Shown: positions 33,518 to 42,066 of the stretch, one piece after another | How positions within the stretch are numbered: the stretch's first letter is position 1 | Layout of the letters: every line of letters begins with the position of its first letter | Origin: JBLNBQ01 sp050260095 | GTDB lineage: Bacteria > Bacillota > UBA5301 > DYFA01 | Length of the DNA stretch: 48,606 bases | Direction of reading: 5' to 3' | Assembly: GCA_050260095.1 (NCBI GenBank) | Contig: JBLNBQ010000182.1 | Location: forward strand, 1-48,606 | Position numbers and translations under genes: made by a program | The notes under the pieces: model-generated | Seen by the model: the letters and a program-made list of their open reading frames with translations, nothing else | Databases searched by the model: none | What the model was told of the DNA's origin: nothing

Positions 33518-34513
33518 GTGTCCGGTTGGTGGTCTCGTCTCTTCGCCCGTCGCGACTCCAACCCCGCCGGCGCCAGAATCGATCAGGGTCCGCTCGAGGC
33601 CAGGCTGGCGCTGTACCTGACGGCCGAGGAACTTCCCCAGGTCATGGTCCTCACCGCCGACGATCCCCTGTCCTTGATGGATCTCCTCTGCAAGAAGACG
33701 CTGCAGGCCAGCCACGAGAGGGGTGGAGTCATCCCGCTCCTGGCCCTGCGCGAGATCGTGGAGAATCTCCTGCATGCGAGCTTTCGGGACGTCGTGGTCA
33801 GCGTCCTGGTCGACGGCAGCGTGGTGGTCTCGGACCACGGCCCCGGCATCCCCGACAAGGAGCAGGCGCTCCGCCCTGGCTTCACCACTGCCTCGGCCTC
33901 CTTCCGCCGCTACATTCGTGGCGTGGGTTCCGGGCTCTGCGTCGCCCAGGAGAGCCTCAGGGCCATCGGCGGTCAGTTGGCGATCGAGGATAACTTGAGC
34001 GGTGGCACCGTGGTCACTCTCATGGTGCCACGCCGTCACCACACTCCCGCCCCGGCGGCGCCCGCTATCCCCGCCCCGGGCTGCACGGCCGACCAAGAGG
34101 TGGCCGCTGCCTCGTTCGCCCCGGTGGAACAGCCTCCGGAGCCTCTTGCCACTCCGGACGTTGCCCCTCCTACCGCGGAAGGAAACCCCTCCCAGAGGAG
34201 CGAATACAAGTCGGCGCGAGGCAAGAAGGGGACCCGACCCACCGTCCGGGCCCACGGCCGCACCGGTCCAGGGCAGGGCGCCTCGTCGGCATCCTCGCTC
34301 ACCACCCGGCAGGCGAGGCTCTTTCAGCTTTTCGCCAAACTGAGCGAGGTGGGGCCCAGCGTTGCCGCGTCGGAGGCGGGGCTCAGTCTGGCCTCCGCTT
34401 ATCGTGAGTTGGTGGCGCTCGAACAGCTCGGCCTCCTCGAACCGGCTCCCGGCGGGAAACGCCGGCTGACCGCGCAGGGCATGGCGCTCCTCGAGGCCAC
34501 GGCCAAGCGATAA
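33518..34513 (+). CDS. GHKL ATPase with C-terminal winged-helix domain, function unknown
   Basis: 331 residues. A histidine-kinase-like ATPase domain (about 50-172) has an N-box REIVENLLHA (Glu79, Asn83, His86), a G1 box DHGPGI (106-111), the F-box-like PGFTTAS, a G2 box GVGSGL, and GGTVVTL. There is no phospho-acceptor His domain, sensor or membrane segment. A Pro/Ala/Ser-rich linker (about 173-255) leads to a winged-helix domain (about 262-331) with TRQARLFQLFAKLSEVGPSVAASEAGLSLASAYRELVALEQLGL. The GTG start follows GGAGGGGGTG. It ends 24 bases before dnaA and shares its promoter. I recognise no named family. The position suggests control of dnaA or the origin. Confidence 0.8.
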   Translation: MSGWWSRLFARRDSNPAGARIDQGPLEARLALYLTAEELPQVMVLTADDPLSLMDLLCKKTLQASHERGGVIPLLALREIVENLLHASFRDVVVSVLVDGSVVVSDHGPGIPDKEQALRPGFTTASASFRRYIRGVGSGLCVAQESLRAIGGQLAIEDNLSGGTVVTLMVPRRHHTPAPAAPAIPAPGCTADQEVAAASFAPVEQPPEPLATPDVAPPTAEGNPSQRSEYKSARGKKGTRPTVRAHGRTGPGQGASSASSLTTRQARLFQLFAKLSEVGPSVAASEAGLSLASAYRELVALEQLGLLEPAPGGKRRLTAQGMALLEATAKR

Positions 34514-34537
34514 CGGTCCACTGTGGGAGGGTACTCC

Positions 34538-35881
34538 TTGACGGAACAACTCACAAAGATCTGGCGTCAAACGCTGGATCTTATTGCGACCCAGGTGCCG
34601 CGTCCCAGTTTCGAAACGTGGTTGGCCGAAACCCGCCCGTTGACGTTGCGCGGTGACACCCTGGTGGTTTCCGTCCCCAACGAGATGGTCCGCGACTGGG
34701 TGCAGACCCGGTATCTGACGGTCATCGCCAAGTCACTGGAGACGGTGGTCGGCGAGCCCTGGGAGGTCGAGTTCGTCCTGCCAGGCGCCGCCGAGCCCTC
34801 CTCGCCTTCGGCGGCTTCGCGGGCGGCGGAGGAGCCCGCCGCCAAGGCGGAGCGCCCTTCCCAGCTCAATCCCAAGTACACCTTCGACACCTTCGTGGTA
34901 GGCAACTCCAACCGCTTCGCCCACGCCGCCGCCCTCGCGGTGGCAGAGGCGCCGGCCAAGGCCTACAACCCGCTTTTCATATACGGCGGCGTGGGGCTGG
35001 GAAAGACCCACCTCATGCACGCCATAGGGCACTATGTCCAGACGCTCCACCCTTTTTCCAAGGTCGTCTACGTCACCTCGGAAAAGTTCACCAACGACCT
35101 GATCAACGCCATCCGCTACGACCGTACCGGCGAGTTCCGCAACACCTACCGCAACAGCGATGTCCTGCTCGTCGACGACATCCAGTTCCTGGCCGGTAAG
35201 GAGCGCATGCAGGAGGAGTTCTTCCACACCTTCAACACGCTCTACGAGGCGCAGAAACAGATCGTCCTCTCCAGCGACCGGCCTCCCCGGGAGATTCCGA
35301 CCCTGGAAGACCGGCTGCGCTCCCGCTTCGAGTGGGGCCTCATCACCGACATACAGGCGCCGGACCTCGAGACCAGGGTGGCGATTCTGCGCAAGAAGGC
35401 CGAATCGGAGCACCTCGACCTGCCCGATGAGGTGATGCTGTCCCTGGCCAAACAGATCCACTCCAACATCCGGGAGCTGGAGGGAGCGCTCATCAGGGTC
35501 GTCGCGTATTCCTCGCTCAGCAACCGCACAATCACCCCCGAGCTGGTCTCGGAGGCGCTGCGCGACCTCGTCCATACGCCGAAGCAGCGCCCCATTACGG
35601 TGGACCGTATTCAGGAGGTCGTGGCCGAGCACTTCGGTCTGCGCCTGGAAGACATGAAAGCCCGTCGCCGCACCCGCACGGTGGCCTATCCGCGCCAGGT
35701 GGCGATGTATCTCGCCCGGGAGCTGACCGATCTTTCCCTGCCGCGCATTGGCGAGGCGTTCGGCGGGCGGGACCACACCACCGTCATCCACGCCATCGAG
35801 AAGATCGAAGAGGCCAGCCGCGACGACGCAACGCTGAGCCGCAGCCTTACGACCATTATTCAGAAGTTGCAGGAGGGTTGA
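34538..35881 (+). CDS. dnaA: Chromosomal replication initiator DnaA
   Basis: 447 residues. Domain I (1-75), a short linker rich in Ala, Ser and Glu (85-108), the AAA+ domain with Walker A GGVGLGKTH and Walker B LLVDDIQFLAGK, and domain IV with the DNA-binding signature GEAFGGRDHTTVIHAIEKIE near the end. It opens the origin by binding DnaA boxes and single-stranded DNA. Start is TTG 34538, because GGGAGG is seven bases upstream. A GTG 15 bases before has no site of its own. It follows the GHKL gene in one transcript. Confidence 0.96.
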   Translation: MTEQLTKIWRQTLDLIATQVPRPSFETWLAETRPLTLRGDTLVVSVPNEMVRDWVQTRYLTVIAKSLETVVGEPWEVEFVLPGAAEPSSPSAASRAAEEPAAKAERPSQLNPKYTFDTFVVGNSNRFAHAAALAVAEAPAKAYNPLFIYGGVGLGKTHLMHAIGHYVQTLHPFSKVVYVTSEKFTNDLINAIRYDRTGEFRNTYRNSDVLLVDDIQFLAGKERMQEEFFHTFNTLYEAQKQIVLSSDRPPREIPTLEDRLRSRFEWGLITDIQAPDLETRVAILRKKAESEHLDLPDEVMLSLAKQIHSNIRELEGALIRVVAYSSLSNRTITPELVSEALRDLVHTPKQRPITVDRIQEVVAEHFGLRLEDMKARRRTRTVAYPRQVAMYLARELTDLSLPRIGEAFGGRDHTTVIHAIEKIEEASRDDATLSRSLTTIIQKLQEG

Positions 35882-36147
35882 GCAGGGCCTTCTGGACAAC
35901 ACGGCGGACGGCAGGGGATTCCCTGGGGACAGCCTGGGCATAACCGCCACCCGCCGGTGGACAACAGGCAAGCAGGGGATATCCCTTGGGATAGTGGGGA
36001 CAACGAAGCCGGATTACCCACTTTTTCTCCACACCGCAGGACGTCCGGCCGGAGGGGCTCCGAACCGGTTTTTCACATATCCACGGCGCTTACTACTGCG
36101 GTTACTTCAAGAACGTCTTTCTGTACCAGTAAGGGGGAAGGCATGCG
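35882..36147. other. dnaA-dnaN spacer: downstream oriC with weak DnaA boxes and DnaA-trio-like run
   Basis: 266 bases. Several 7-of-9 matches to the DnaA box occur: TCTGGACAA (35891), TGGGCATAA (35935), GGTGGACAA (35956), TGGGGACAA (35995), ATATCCACG (36077). After the last, a GC spacer and then TTACTACTGCGGTTACTTC (36090-36108) resemble the Bacillus basal unwinding element of DnaA box, GC block and repeated TAC-type trios. The dnaN ribosome binding site AAGGGGGAAGG follows. Confidence 0.6.
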
Positions 36148-37260
36148 ATGAGATTCACTTGCCCACGCGAAATCTTCTTGCAGGGACTGCAAGTCGTGCA
36201 ACGTGCGGTGCCCGGGAAGACCACCCTCCCGATTCTCTCGGGCATCCTGATGGAGGTCGAAGGGGACCGGCTGCGCCTGGTGGCCACCGACCTGGAACTG
36301 GGTGTCGAGTGCTTTGTCCCGGTGCAGGGGACCGAAAACGGGAGCGCAGTCCTGGAGGCCAGGTATGTGACGGAGATCGTCCGCAAGCTGCCCGAACTGG
36401 CGATCGACTTCCGGGTCGACGAGCCGCGCGGGCAGGCGGAGATTCGCAGCGGTTCGGCGCGCTACACCCTGCACACGATGTCGCCGGCCGATTTTCCGAC
36501 GTTGCCGGAGACCGATGGGGAAAAGACCTGGGATGTCCCGCAGGGGATTCTCCGGCGGATGATCCGGGAGACTTCCTTCGCGGTGGCCGCCGACGAAACC
36601 CGGCCGTTCCTCACCGGCGTGCTGCTGGAGGTGAACGGGGAGCAGGTGCGGATGGTGGCGACCGACACGTCGCGGCTGGCGCTCTCGGAAGTGACCTCAC
36701 CGAACCGCATCCAGGCTGCTTCGGTCATCATACCGACCAAGTGCCTCCTCGAGCTGGCCCGCCTCCTCTCCCCGGATGCGGAAACGCCGGTGGCGGTGAC
36801 GTTGAGCGGCAATCACATCGTCTTCGCCCTGCCTGGGTTCCGCTTCGTCTCACGCCTGATCGAGGGGCAGTTCCCCAGCTACCAGCAGGTGGTACCCAAA
36901 GCCTTCAAGACAAGGGTGGAATTGGGCAAGGATGAACTTCTTGCGGCGATGGAACGGGCCGCCCTTCTCTCCAAGGACGGGCCGAGCATCGTCAAGATCA
37001 ACCTGACCGGCGACACCGTCGGGCTCTCGGCCTACGTCCCGGAGGTCGGTCAGTCGGAAGAACACCTGCCGGCCGCGCGGAGCGGGGAAGAGGTCGAGAT
37101 CGCCTTCAACACCCGGTTCATCATCGACGTCTTGCGCGTGGCGGATAGCGCGCAGGTGGCGTTCGAACTAACCGGCCGGCACAGCCCGGGCGTGCTCCGC
37201 CCGGTGGGCGACCGCGCCGCGGAGTACACGTACGTCATCATGCCCGTGATGTTGAGATAA
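36148..37260 (+). CDS. dnaN: DNA polymerase III beta subunit (sliding clamp)
   Basis: 370 residues, the usual length. Three-fold clamp structure, with the first domain from MRFTCPREIFLQGLQVVQRAVPGKTTLPILSGI, the middle with TRPFLTGVLLEVNG and VATDTSRLAL, and the C-terminal ending YVIMPVML. It encircles DNA and tethers polymerase III. ATG 36148 follows a strong purine-rich site. First gene of the rlbA-recF-remB-gyrB series. Confidence 0.96.
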   Translation: MRFTCPREIFLQGLQVVQRAVPGKTTLPILSGILMEVEGDRLRLVATDLELGVECFVPVQGTENGSAVLEARYVTEIVRKLPELAIDFRVDEPRGQAEIRSGSARYTLHTMSPADFPTLPETDGEKTWDVPQGILRRMIRETSFAVAADETRPFLTGVLLEVNGEQVRMVATDTSRLALSEVTSPNRIQAASVIIPTKCLLELARLLSPDAETPVAVTLSGNHIVFALPGFRFVSRLIEGQFPSYQQVVPKAFKTRVELGKDELLAAMERAALLSKDGPSIVKINLTGDTVGLSAYVPEVGQSEEHLPAARSGEEVEIAFNTRFIIDVLRVADSAQVAFELTGRHSPGVLRPVGDRAAEYTYVIMPVMLR

Positions 37261-37303
37261 CCTAGGCCCGACGACCGAGACGGCAACGAGGGAACGGACC
37301 AGC

Positions 37304-37522
37304 ATGAGAGAAGTGCCCATTCATACGCCCTACATAACGCTGGACCAGTTCCTGAAATGGAGCGGCCTGGCCGAAACCGGCGGCGAAGCCAAACTGCTGA
37401 TCGCCGAAGGCAAGGTCAAGGTGGGGGGCGTGCCCGAGACGCGGCGGGGAAGAAAACTCCATCCAGGCGACGAGGTCGAGTTCGGGGGCGAGCGCTTCGT
37501 CGTTACCGCGAGCAGGGAGTAG
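37304..37522 (+). CDS. rlbA: S4-domain protein RlbA (YaaA)
   Basis: 72 residues, a lone S4 RNA-binding domain. Motifs: ITLDQFLKWSGLAETGGEAKLLIAEGKVKVGG and the closing beta strand GDEVEFGGERFVV. YaaA in Bacillus is tied to 50S subunit assembly. The gene sits between dnaN and recF as in nearly all Firmicutes. Its stop is five bases before the recF GTG. Confidence 0.93.
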   Translation: MREVPIHTPYITLDQFLKWSGLAETGGEAKLLIAEGKVKVGGVPETRRGRKLHPGDEVEFGGERFVVTASRE

Positions 37523-37527
37523 CGGAA

Positions 37528-38730
37528 GTGCGCCTCGACTCGCTGCGCCTGGCCGACTTCCGGAACTATCATGGCTTGGAGATCTCCTTCCGGGACGGAG
37601 TCAATCTCCTGGTGGGAGAGAACGCGCAGGGCAAGTCGAACCTGCTCGAAGCGGTCTACCTGCTGGCGACCGGACGCTCCTACCGGGGGGCGGCCGACTC
37701 CGACCTCGTCCGGTGGGGGACGGAGGGTTTCGCCGTGCGCGGCCACGTGGTGCGCGGCGACGGGGAAGTCTACCTTGAGGTGACCTACCACTCCGAACGC
37801 CGGAAGCGGATCCGGGTCAACGAGACCGATGTGCGGCGCCTGTCGGAGCTGTTTGGATACCTCACGGCGGTCATCTTTTCACCTGAGGACCTCCAGTTGG
37901 TCAAGGGCGGGCCGGCCCACCGCCGGCGCTTCCTCGACGTGGAACTGGCGCAGATCGACCCGGGGTACCGCCGCGACCTCATCGACTACCAGCAGGTCCT
38001 CATTCAGAGAAACAACCTGCTCAAACAGGGGCTTGCCCGCTTGAACAGGCCCCGGGCCGAGGGCCCCGGCGAACTGGCCGCCTGGGACGAGCAACTCGTG
38101 GCCATCGGAGCGCGGGTGCAGGCGAAGCGCGCGAGGGCCGTCGCCGCGCTTTCCCGGCTGGCGGAGGAGGCTCACGCTCGGGTGACCGCCGGTCGGGAGA
38201 CGCTGCGCCTCGCCTACCTGGCTGCTTGTGGGCCGGGGGCGACCCGGGTCGAGGTTGACGAGCCCGGGGAGTGGACCGCAGCCCGCTTCCGGGAGCGGCT
38301 CGCAGCGGAGTTGGAGGAGGTGCGCCCGGCCGAGCGGCGCCGCGGCATGACTCTCCTCGGCCCTCACCGGGACGATCTGGCGCTGGAGGTCAACGGCACG
38401 GACGCCCGTGCCTATGGCTCGCAGGGACAGCAGCGGACCGCTGCGCTCGCCCTCAAGCTGGGCGAGATCGAGTACATGCAAGAGGTCACCGGGGAATACC
38501 CTGTGCTGCTGCTCGATGACGTGATGTCGGAACTCGACGAGGGGCGGCGCAGGTTCTTGCTCAGCGTCGCAGGGGAAAAGACGCAGGTGTTCGTGACCGC
38601 CACGACGACCCGCTCCCTCCCGGACGAACACGTCGCGGCCGCGGCGCTCTTTGTGGTACAACAAGGGAGAATCGTCTCCGGGGGCGAATCCTTGTCCGAG
38701 GCGCAGCCGGGAGAGAACGGCGCAGACTAG
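37528..38730 (+). CDS. recF: DNA replication and repair protein RecF
   Basis: 400 residues. RecF is an SMC-like ATPase that loads RecA at gaps with RecO and RecR. Walker A GENAQGKSNLLEAVYLLATG near residue 34, signature GSQGQQRTAALALKLGE, and Walker B PVLLLDDVMSELDEGRR are seen. GTG 37528 has AGGGAG upstream. The frame runs further upstream inside rlbA but without family similarity. Confidence 0.94.
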   Translation: MRLDSLRLADFRNYHGLEISFRDGVNLLVGENAQGKSNLLEAVYLLATGRSYRGAADSDLVRWGTEGFAVRGHVVRGDGEVYLEVTYHSERRKRIRVNETDVRRLSELFGYLTAVIFSPEDLQLVKGGPAHRRRFLDVELAQIDPGYRRDLIDYQQVLIQRNNLLKQGLARLNRPRAEGPGELAAWDEQLVAIGARVQAKRARAVAALSRLAEEAHARVTAGRETLRLAYLAACGPGATRVEVDEPGEWTAARFRERLAAELEEVRPAERRRGMTLLGPHRDDLALEVNGTDARAYGSQGQQRTAALALKLGEIEYMQEVTGEYPVLLLDDVMSELDEGRRRFLLSVAGEKTQVFVTATTTRSLPDEHVAAAALFVVQQGRIVSGGESLSEAQPGENGAD

Positions 38731-38750
38731 GGTGGAGAGGTGCGTTAGCC

Positions 38751-39023
38751 GTGTTCTTGCACTTGGGAGGAGAAGCGGTCGTCCCGCTCAGTGAAGTGGT
38801 GGCCATCTGCGACCACGAACTGCCGGCGCAAGCCCGGGCCAGCGACGAGTTCCTGAAGACCGCCCGCGACCGCGGCCAGCTCGTCGACGTCTCCGGTGGG
38901 GAACCAAAGTCTTTCGTCATCACGAAAGGCAAGGTGTACCTCTCCCAGATCTCCTCGCTCACGCTCAAGAAGCGGGCGGAGAACCTTCGGGAAGCGATCG
39001 AAGCGCTCGAACAGCAGCGCTAG
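38751..39023 (+). CDS. remB: RemB-like (DUF370) protein
   Basis: 90 residues. DUF370/RemA-RemB family. The typical start is MFLHLGGEAVVPLSEVVAICD, with a C-terminal ITKGKVYLSQISSLTLKKRAE. In Bacillus RemA and RemB affect matrix genes and osmoprotection. RemB (YaaB) is encoded between recF and gyrB, exactly as here. The GTG follows GGAGAGG. Confidence 0.9.
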   Translation: MFLHLGGEAVVPLSEVVAICDHELPAQARASDEFLKTARDRGQLVDVSGGEPKSFVITKGKVYLSQISSLTLKKRAENLREAIEALEQQR

Positions 39024-39049
39024 AAGTCAGGCCAGAGAGGAACGAAGGC

Positions 39050-40969
39050 ATGTCAATCGACCGGACCAACGGCAACAACGGCGGCTACGACGCCGGGCAA
39101 ATCCAGGTGCTCGAAGGGCTGGAGGCGGTTCGCCGCCGCCCGGGGATGTATATCGGCTCGACCGATGAGCGCGGCCTGCACCACCTTGTCTACGAGGTGG
39201 TCGACAACTCCATCGACGAGGCGCTGGCGGGCTACTGCGACCGCGTGGAGGTAACCCTTCGCGCCGACGGCGCCGTCACAGTGGTCGACAACGGACGCGG
39301 CATCCCGGTCGACATCCATCCCAAGTTGGGGCGCCCCGGAGTGGAGGTCGCGATGACCGTGCTGCACGCCGGCGGCAAGTTCGACGCGGGAGCATATAAG
39401 GTCTCCGGCGGGCTGCACGGGGTGGGCGTCTCGGTGGTGAACGCGCTCTCCGACTGGTGCGAAGTCGAAGTGCGCCGTGACGGCCAGATCCATCGGCAGC
39501 GGTATGAACGGGGCAAGCCGGTGACCGACCTCGAGGTGGTGGGGAAGTCCGATGAGACAGGCACCCGTACCACCTTCCATCCCGACGCCGAGATCTTCGA
39601 GACCACCGAGTTCTCCGCCGAAACGCTGCTCCATCGCCTGCGCGAGTTGGCGTTCCTCAACGCCGGGGTCTGCCTCGTGCTGAGGGACGAGAAGAACGAA
39701 AAGGAGTACACCTTCGAGTTCGAAGGCGGGATCGTCTCCTTCGTCGAGCATCTCAACCGCAACAAGGATCCGCTCCACCGGGAAGTTGCCTACTTCGGGC
39801 GGCAGGTGGAAGACTCCTACGTGGAGTTCGCCCTCCAGTACAACGATGGCTACCTGGAGACGGTCTTCTCCTATGCTAACAACATAAACACCCACGATGG
39901 CGGCACGCACCTCTCGGGGTTCCGTTCCGCCCTCACCCGCAGCCTCAACGACTACGCCCGCAAGCAGGGCATCCTCAAGGAAGCCGAAGCCAACCTCAGC
40001 GGGGATGACGTCCGGGAAGGACTGACGGCGGTGCTCTCCGTCAAGCTGCGCGAGCCGCAGTTCGAGGGGCAGACCAAAGGCAAGCTCGGCAATTCCGAGA
40101 TGAAGGGCATCTGCGAGGCGGTCGTCGCGGAGGGGCTCAGCATCTTCCTGGAAGAGCACCCGGCGTCGGCCCGCAAGATCGTGGAGAAGGCGGTGCTCGC
40201 GGCCCGGGCGCGCGAGGCGGCCCGCAAAGCCCGGGAGCTGACCCGGCGCAAGAGCGCCCTCGAGGTGTCCGCTCTCCCCGGCAAGCTGGCCGACTGCGTC
40301 ATGACCGACCCTACGCTCTGCGAACTTTACCTGGTCGAGGGCGATTCGGCCGGCGGCACGGCGAAGCAGGCGCGCGACCGGCGGAATCAGGCCATTATGC
40401 CGCTGCGCGGCAAGATTCTCAACGTGGAGAAGGCCAGGCTCGACAAAATCCTGGGCAACAACGAGATCCGGGCGATGATCACCGCCTTGGGCGCGGGGAT
40501 CGACGAAGAATTCGACCTCGCCAAGCTCCGCTACCACCGGGTCATCCTGATGACCGACGCCGACGTCGACGGGGCGCACATCCGGACGCTGCTCTTGACC
40601 TTCTTCTACCGCTACATGACCCCCCTCATCGAGGGCGGACACGTCTACGTGGCCCTTCCGCCGCTATACATGGTGAAGCAGGGCAAGGAGCGCCACTACG
40701 CCTGGTCCGACCGGGAACTCGACGCGTTGCTTGAGCGCATCGGGCGGCAGGGCATCGTCATCCAGCGCTATAAGGGTCTGGGCGAGATGGACGCCGAGCA
40801 GCTATGGGAGACGACCATGAACCCGGAGACCCGCACCTTGAAGCGCCTCCGCATTGAAGACGGAGTGTTGGCCGACGAGATCTTCACCACGCTGATGGGT
40901 GAGAAGGTGGAGCCGCGACGCGACTTCATCCAGGAACACGCCCACGAGGTTGTGAACCTCGACGTCTAG
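39050..40969 (+). CDS. gyrB: DNA gyrase subunit B
   Basis: 639 residues. ATPase domain with RRRPGMYIGSTDERGLHHLVYEVVDNSIDEA, the G box VDNGRGIPVDIHP and GGLHGVGVSVVNALS. TOPRIM domain with LYLVEGDSAGGTAKQARDR and DADVDGAHIRTLLLTFFYR, and the C-terminal QRYKGLGEMDAEQLWETTMNP. It supplies ATP-driven strand passage for negative supercoiling with GyrA. Confidence 0.96.
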   Translation: MSIDRTNGNNGGYDAGQIQVLEGLEAVRRRPGMYIGSTDERGLHHLVYEVVDNSIDEALAGYCDRVEVTLRADGAVTVVDNGRGIPVDIHPKLGRPGVEVAMTVLHAGGKFDAGAYKVSGGLHGVGVSVVNALSDWCEVEVRRDGQIHRQRYERGKPVTDLEVVGKSDETGTRTTFHPDAEIFETTEFSAETLLHRLRELAFLNAGVCLVLRDEKNEKEYTFEFEGGIVSFVEHLNRNKDPLHREVAYFGRQVEDSYVEFALQYNDGYLETVFSYANNINTHDGGTHLSGFRSALTRSLNDYARKQGILKEAEANLSGDDVREGLTAVLSVKLREPQFEGQTKGKLGNSEMKGICEAVVAEGLSIFLEEHPASARKIVEKAVLAARAREAARKARELTRRKSALEVSALPGKLADCVMTDPTLCELYLVEGDSAGGTAKQARDRRNQAIMPLRGKILNVEKARLDKILGNNEIRAMITALGAGIDEEFDLAKLRYHRVILMTDADVDGAHIRTLLLTFFYRYMTPLIEGGHVYVALPPLYMVKQGKERHYAWSDRELDALLERIGRQGIVIQRYKGLGEMDAEQLWETTMNPETRTLKRLRIEDGVLADEIFTTLMGEKVEPRRDFIQEHAHEVVNLDV

Positions 40970-41002
40970 GGTCGGGGAAGACTTCCGGTGAGGTGAGCGA
41001 GC

Positions 41003-41245
41003 GTGGGGTTCCTGTTCTGGCTGGTGATTGGAGTGGTGGTCTTCTACCTGCTTAGCGGCCGGGGGCGAACCGACGGGTGGCCTTGGATGGGCCAAGGCCG
41101 CGGTCCGGCAAGTGCGGACGGGCCGTTCGGAAATGGGACTGCACCGGCCGAGACCCCTCGCCAGATCCTCGACCGGCGGCTGGCCAAAGGGGAGATCACT
41201 GTCGAGGAGTATCGGCGGATCCTGCAGGAACTGGGGTCGCAGTGA
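41003..41245 (+). CDS. SHOCT-domain small membrane protein
   Basis: 80 residues. An N-terminal membrane helix (about 3-18, FLFWLVIGVVVFYLL), a Gly- and Pro-rich linker, then the SHOCT motif ILDRRLAKGEITVEEYRRILQEL at the end. SHOCT is a short oligomerisation or regulatory domain found in many membrane proteins. The GTG start is preceded by a GGTGAG sequence. No specific role is known. Ends just before a terminator. Confidence 0.8.
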   Translation: MGFLFWLVIGVVVFYLLSGRGRTDGWPWMGQGRGPASADGPFGNGTAPAETPRQILDRRLAKGEITVEEYRRILQELGSQ

Positions 41246-41256
41246 AGTAAAGAGAA

Positions 41257-41287
41257 GACCCGGACAGGCTGCGCCCGTCCGGGTCTC
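41257..41287. terminator. Bidirectional terminator after the SHOCT gene
   Basis: A 10-bp perfect stem AGACCCGGAC with its complement and an 11-base loop lie between the plus-strand SHOCT gene and the minus-strand microprotein. Followed by CCCTTCG. Confidence 0.75.
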
Positions 41288-41309
41288 CCTTCGTCCAAGG
41301 TGTTTCCGC

Positions 41310-41438
41310 TCACATCACGTGCCCGTGCTCGATGAACGCGATTCCGAGCAGCGCCAGGATGAGCAGGAAGACCAGGAAGCCGATGTTCTCGAAGAAGCAG
41401 CCGGTGCTGACCGGGGAGACAGCGCCACAATCACCCAT
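41310..41438 (-). CDS. YjcZ-like tiny transmembrane protein 1
   Basis: 42 residues. A polar start with two cysteines (MGDCGAVSPVSTGCFFEN) leads to one membrane helix, IGFLVFLLILALLGIAFIE. ATG 41438 has AAAGGAGG upstream. This resembles the tiny sporulation proteins of the YjcZ/YnfA-like set (FxxxVLFILLVIVGASF pattern), which are spore-coat or inner-membrane proteins in Bacillus. Its membrane part is nearly identical to two more copies upstream on this strand. Confidence 0.72.
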   Translation of the reverse strand: MGDCGAVSPVSTGCFFENIGFLVFLLILALLGIAFIEHGHVM

Positions 41439-41460
41439 CGTTGATCCTCCTTTCCCGAAG

Positions 41461-41483
41461 GGCTAACCGGTGAGGCTAGCCGG
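41461..41483 (-). repeat. Pair of 10-base direct repeats in a microprotein leader
   Basis: GGCTAACCGG and GGCTAGCCGG, 3 bases apart, lie 23-45 bases upstream of the first microprotein start codon. They may be a regulatory site or by chance. Confidence 0.35.
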
Positions 41484-41545
41484 TAGATTGGGGCTATTTC
41501 TAAGGAATCCGGGTCAAGTCTGGGCCGCCGGAGGAAGGCTTATCA

Positions 41546-41641
41546 CTACATGTTTTCCAGGAAGCCGATTCCGAGCAGCGCCAGGATGAGCAGGAACACC
41601 AGGAAGCCGATGTTCTCCAGCCTGAAGAAGCCACCATCCAC
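41546..41641 (-). CDS. YjcZ-like tiny transmembrane protein 2
   Basis: 31 residues. Start GTG 41641, preceded by GGAGAGGAGAG at good distance. It lacks the N-terminal cysteine part of its neighbours and begins VDGGFFRLEN, then IGFLVFLLILALLGIGFLENM. It is the shortest of the three paralogues. No longer in-frame version exists. Confidence 0.7.
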   Translation of the reverse strand: MDGGFFRLENIGFLVFLLILALLGIGFLENM

Positions 41642-41669
41642 TGTAATCTCTCCTCTCCACAGCTAAGGG

Positions 41670-41798
41670 TTAATGCACCATGTTCTCGATGAACGCGATG
41701 CCGAGCAGCGCCAGGATGAGCAAGAACACCAGGAAGCCGATGTTCTCGAAGAAGCAGCCGGTGCTCACCGGGGAGACCTCAGTGCGGCACCCACCCAT
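41670..41798 (-). CDS. YjcZ-like tiny transmembrane protein 3
   Basis: 42 residues. MGGCRTEVSPVSTGCFFEN then the same helix IGFLVFLLILALLGIAFIENMVH. ATG 41798 with AAGGAGG upstream. From VSPVSTGCFFEN on, it is nearly identical to copy 1. It is first in the transcription order of the three. The cluster likely arose by duplication. Confidence 0.72.
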   Translation of the reverse strand: MGGCRTEVSPVSTGCFFENIGFLVFLLILALLGIAFIENMVH

Positions 41799-42066
41799 GG
41801 TTGTTACCTCCTTCTCACTCTCTAGCGGGGCGACGGCGGCTTGACGTTTTCTTGTCAGGGCCTTTCTTGTCCGTCATCCCGCTTGTAGGGTATTCCGACC
41901 CCCCGCCTGCGGAATTGGGTGGAGAGTACTGTTTTGAGGGCAAAGGGCCAGACAGGGACTTCTTACCACGCCGGGCAGGTTGGAAGAGGCCACTCGCCGA
42001 ATATTAGACCGTTACGCCGCAGGAGACTTACGGGGAAGCCCGAGTTCTTTGGGAGGCTTAAGAAGC

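Noticed and set aside
33494..34570. 358-codon minus-strand frame across the GHKL gene
   Set aside because: The plus frame has ordered ATPase and winged-helix motifs, a ribosome binding site and a promoter. The antisense frame has none.
39053..40642. 529-codon open frame on the minus strand
   Set aside because: Antisense shadow of gyrB, with no protein-family features.
41310..41798. Three similar DNA blocks considered as a non-coding repeat or CRISPR-like array
   Set aside because: Each block is an open frame with its own start, stop and ribosome binding site, and the similarity is highest in the coding part.
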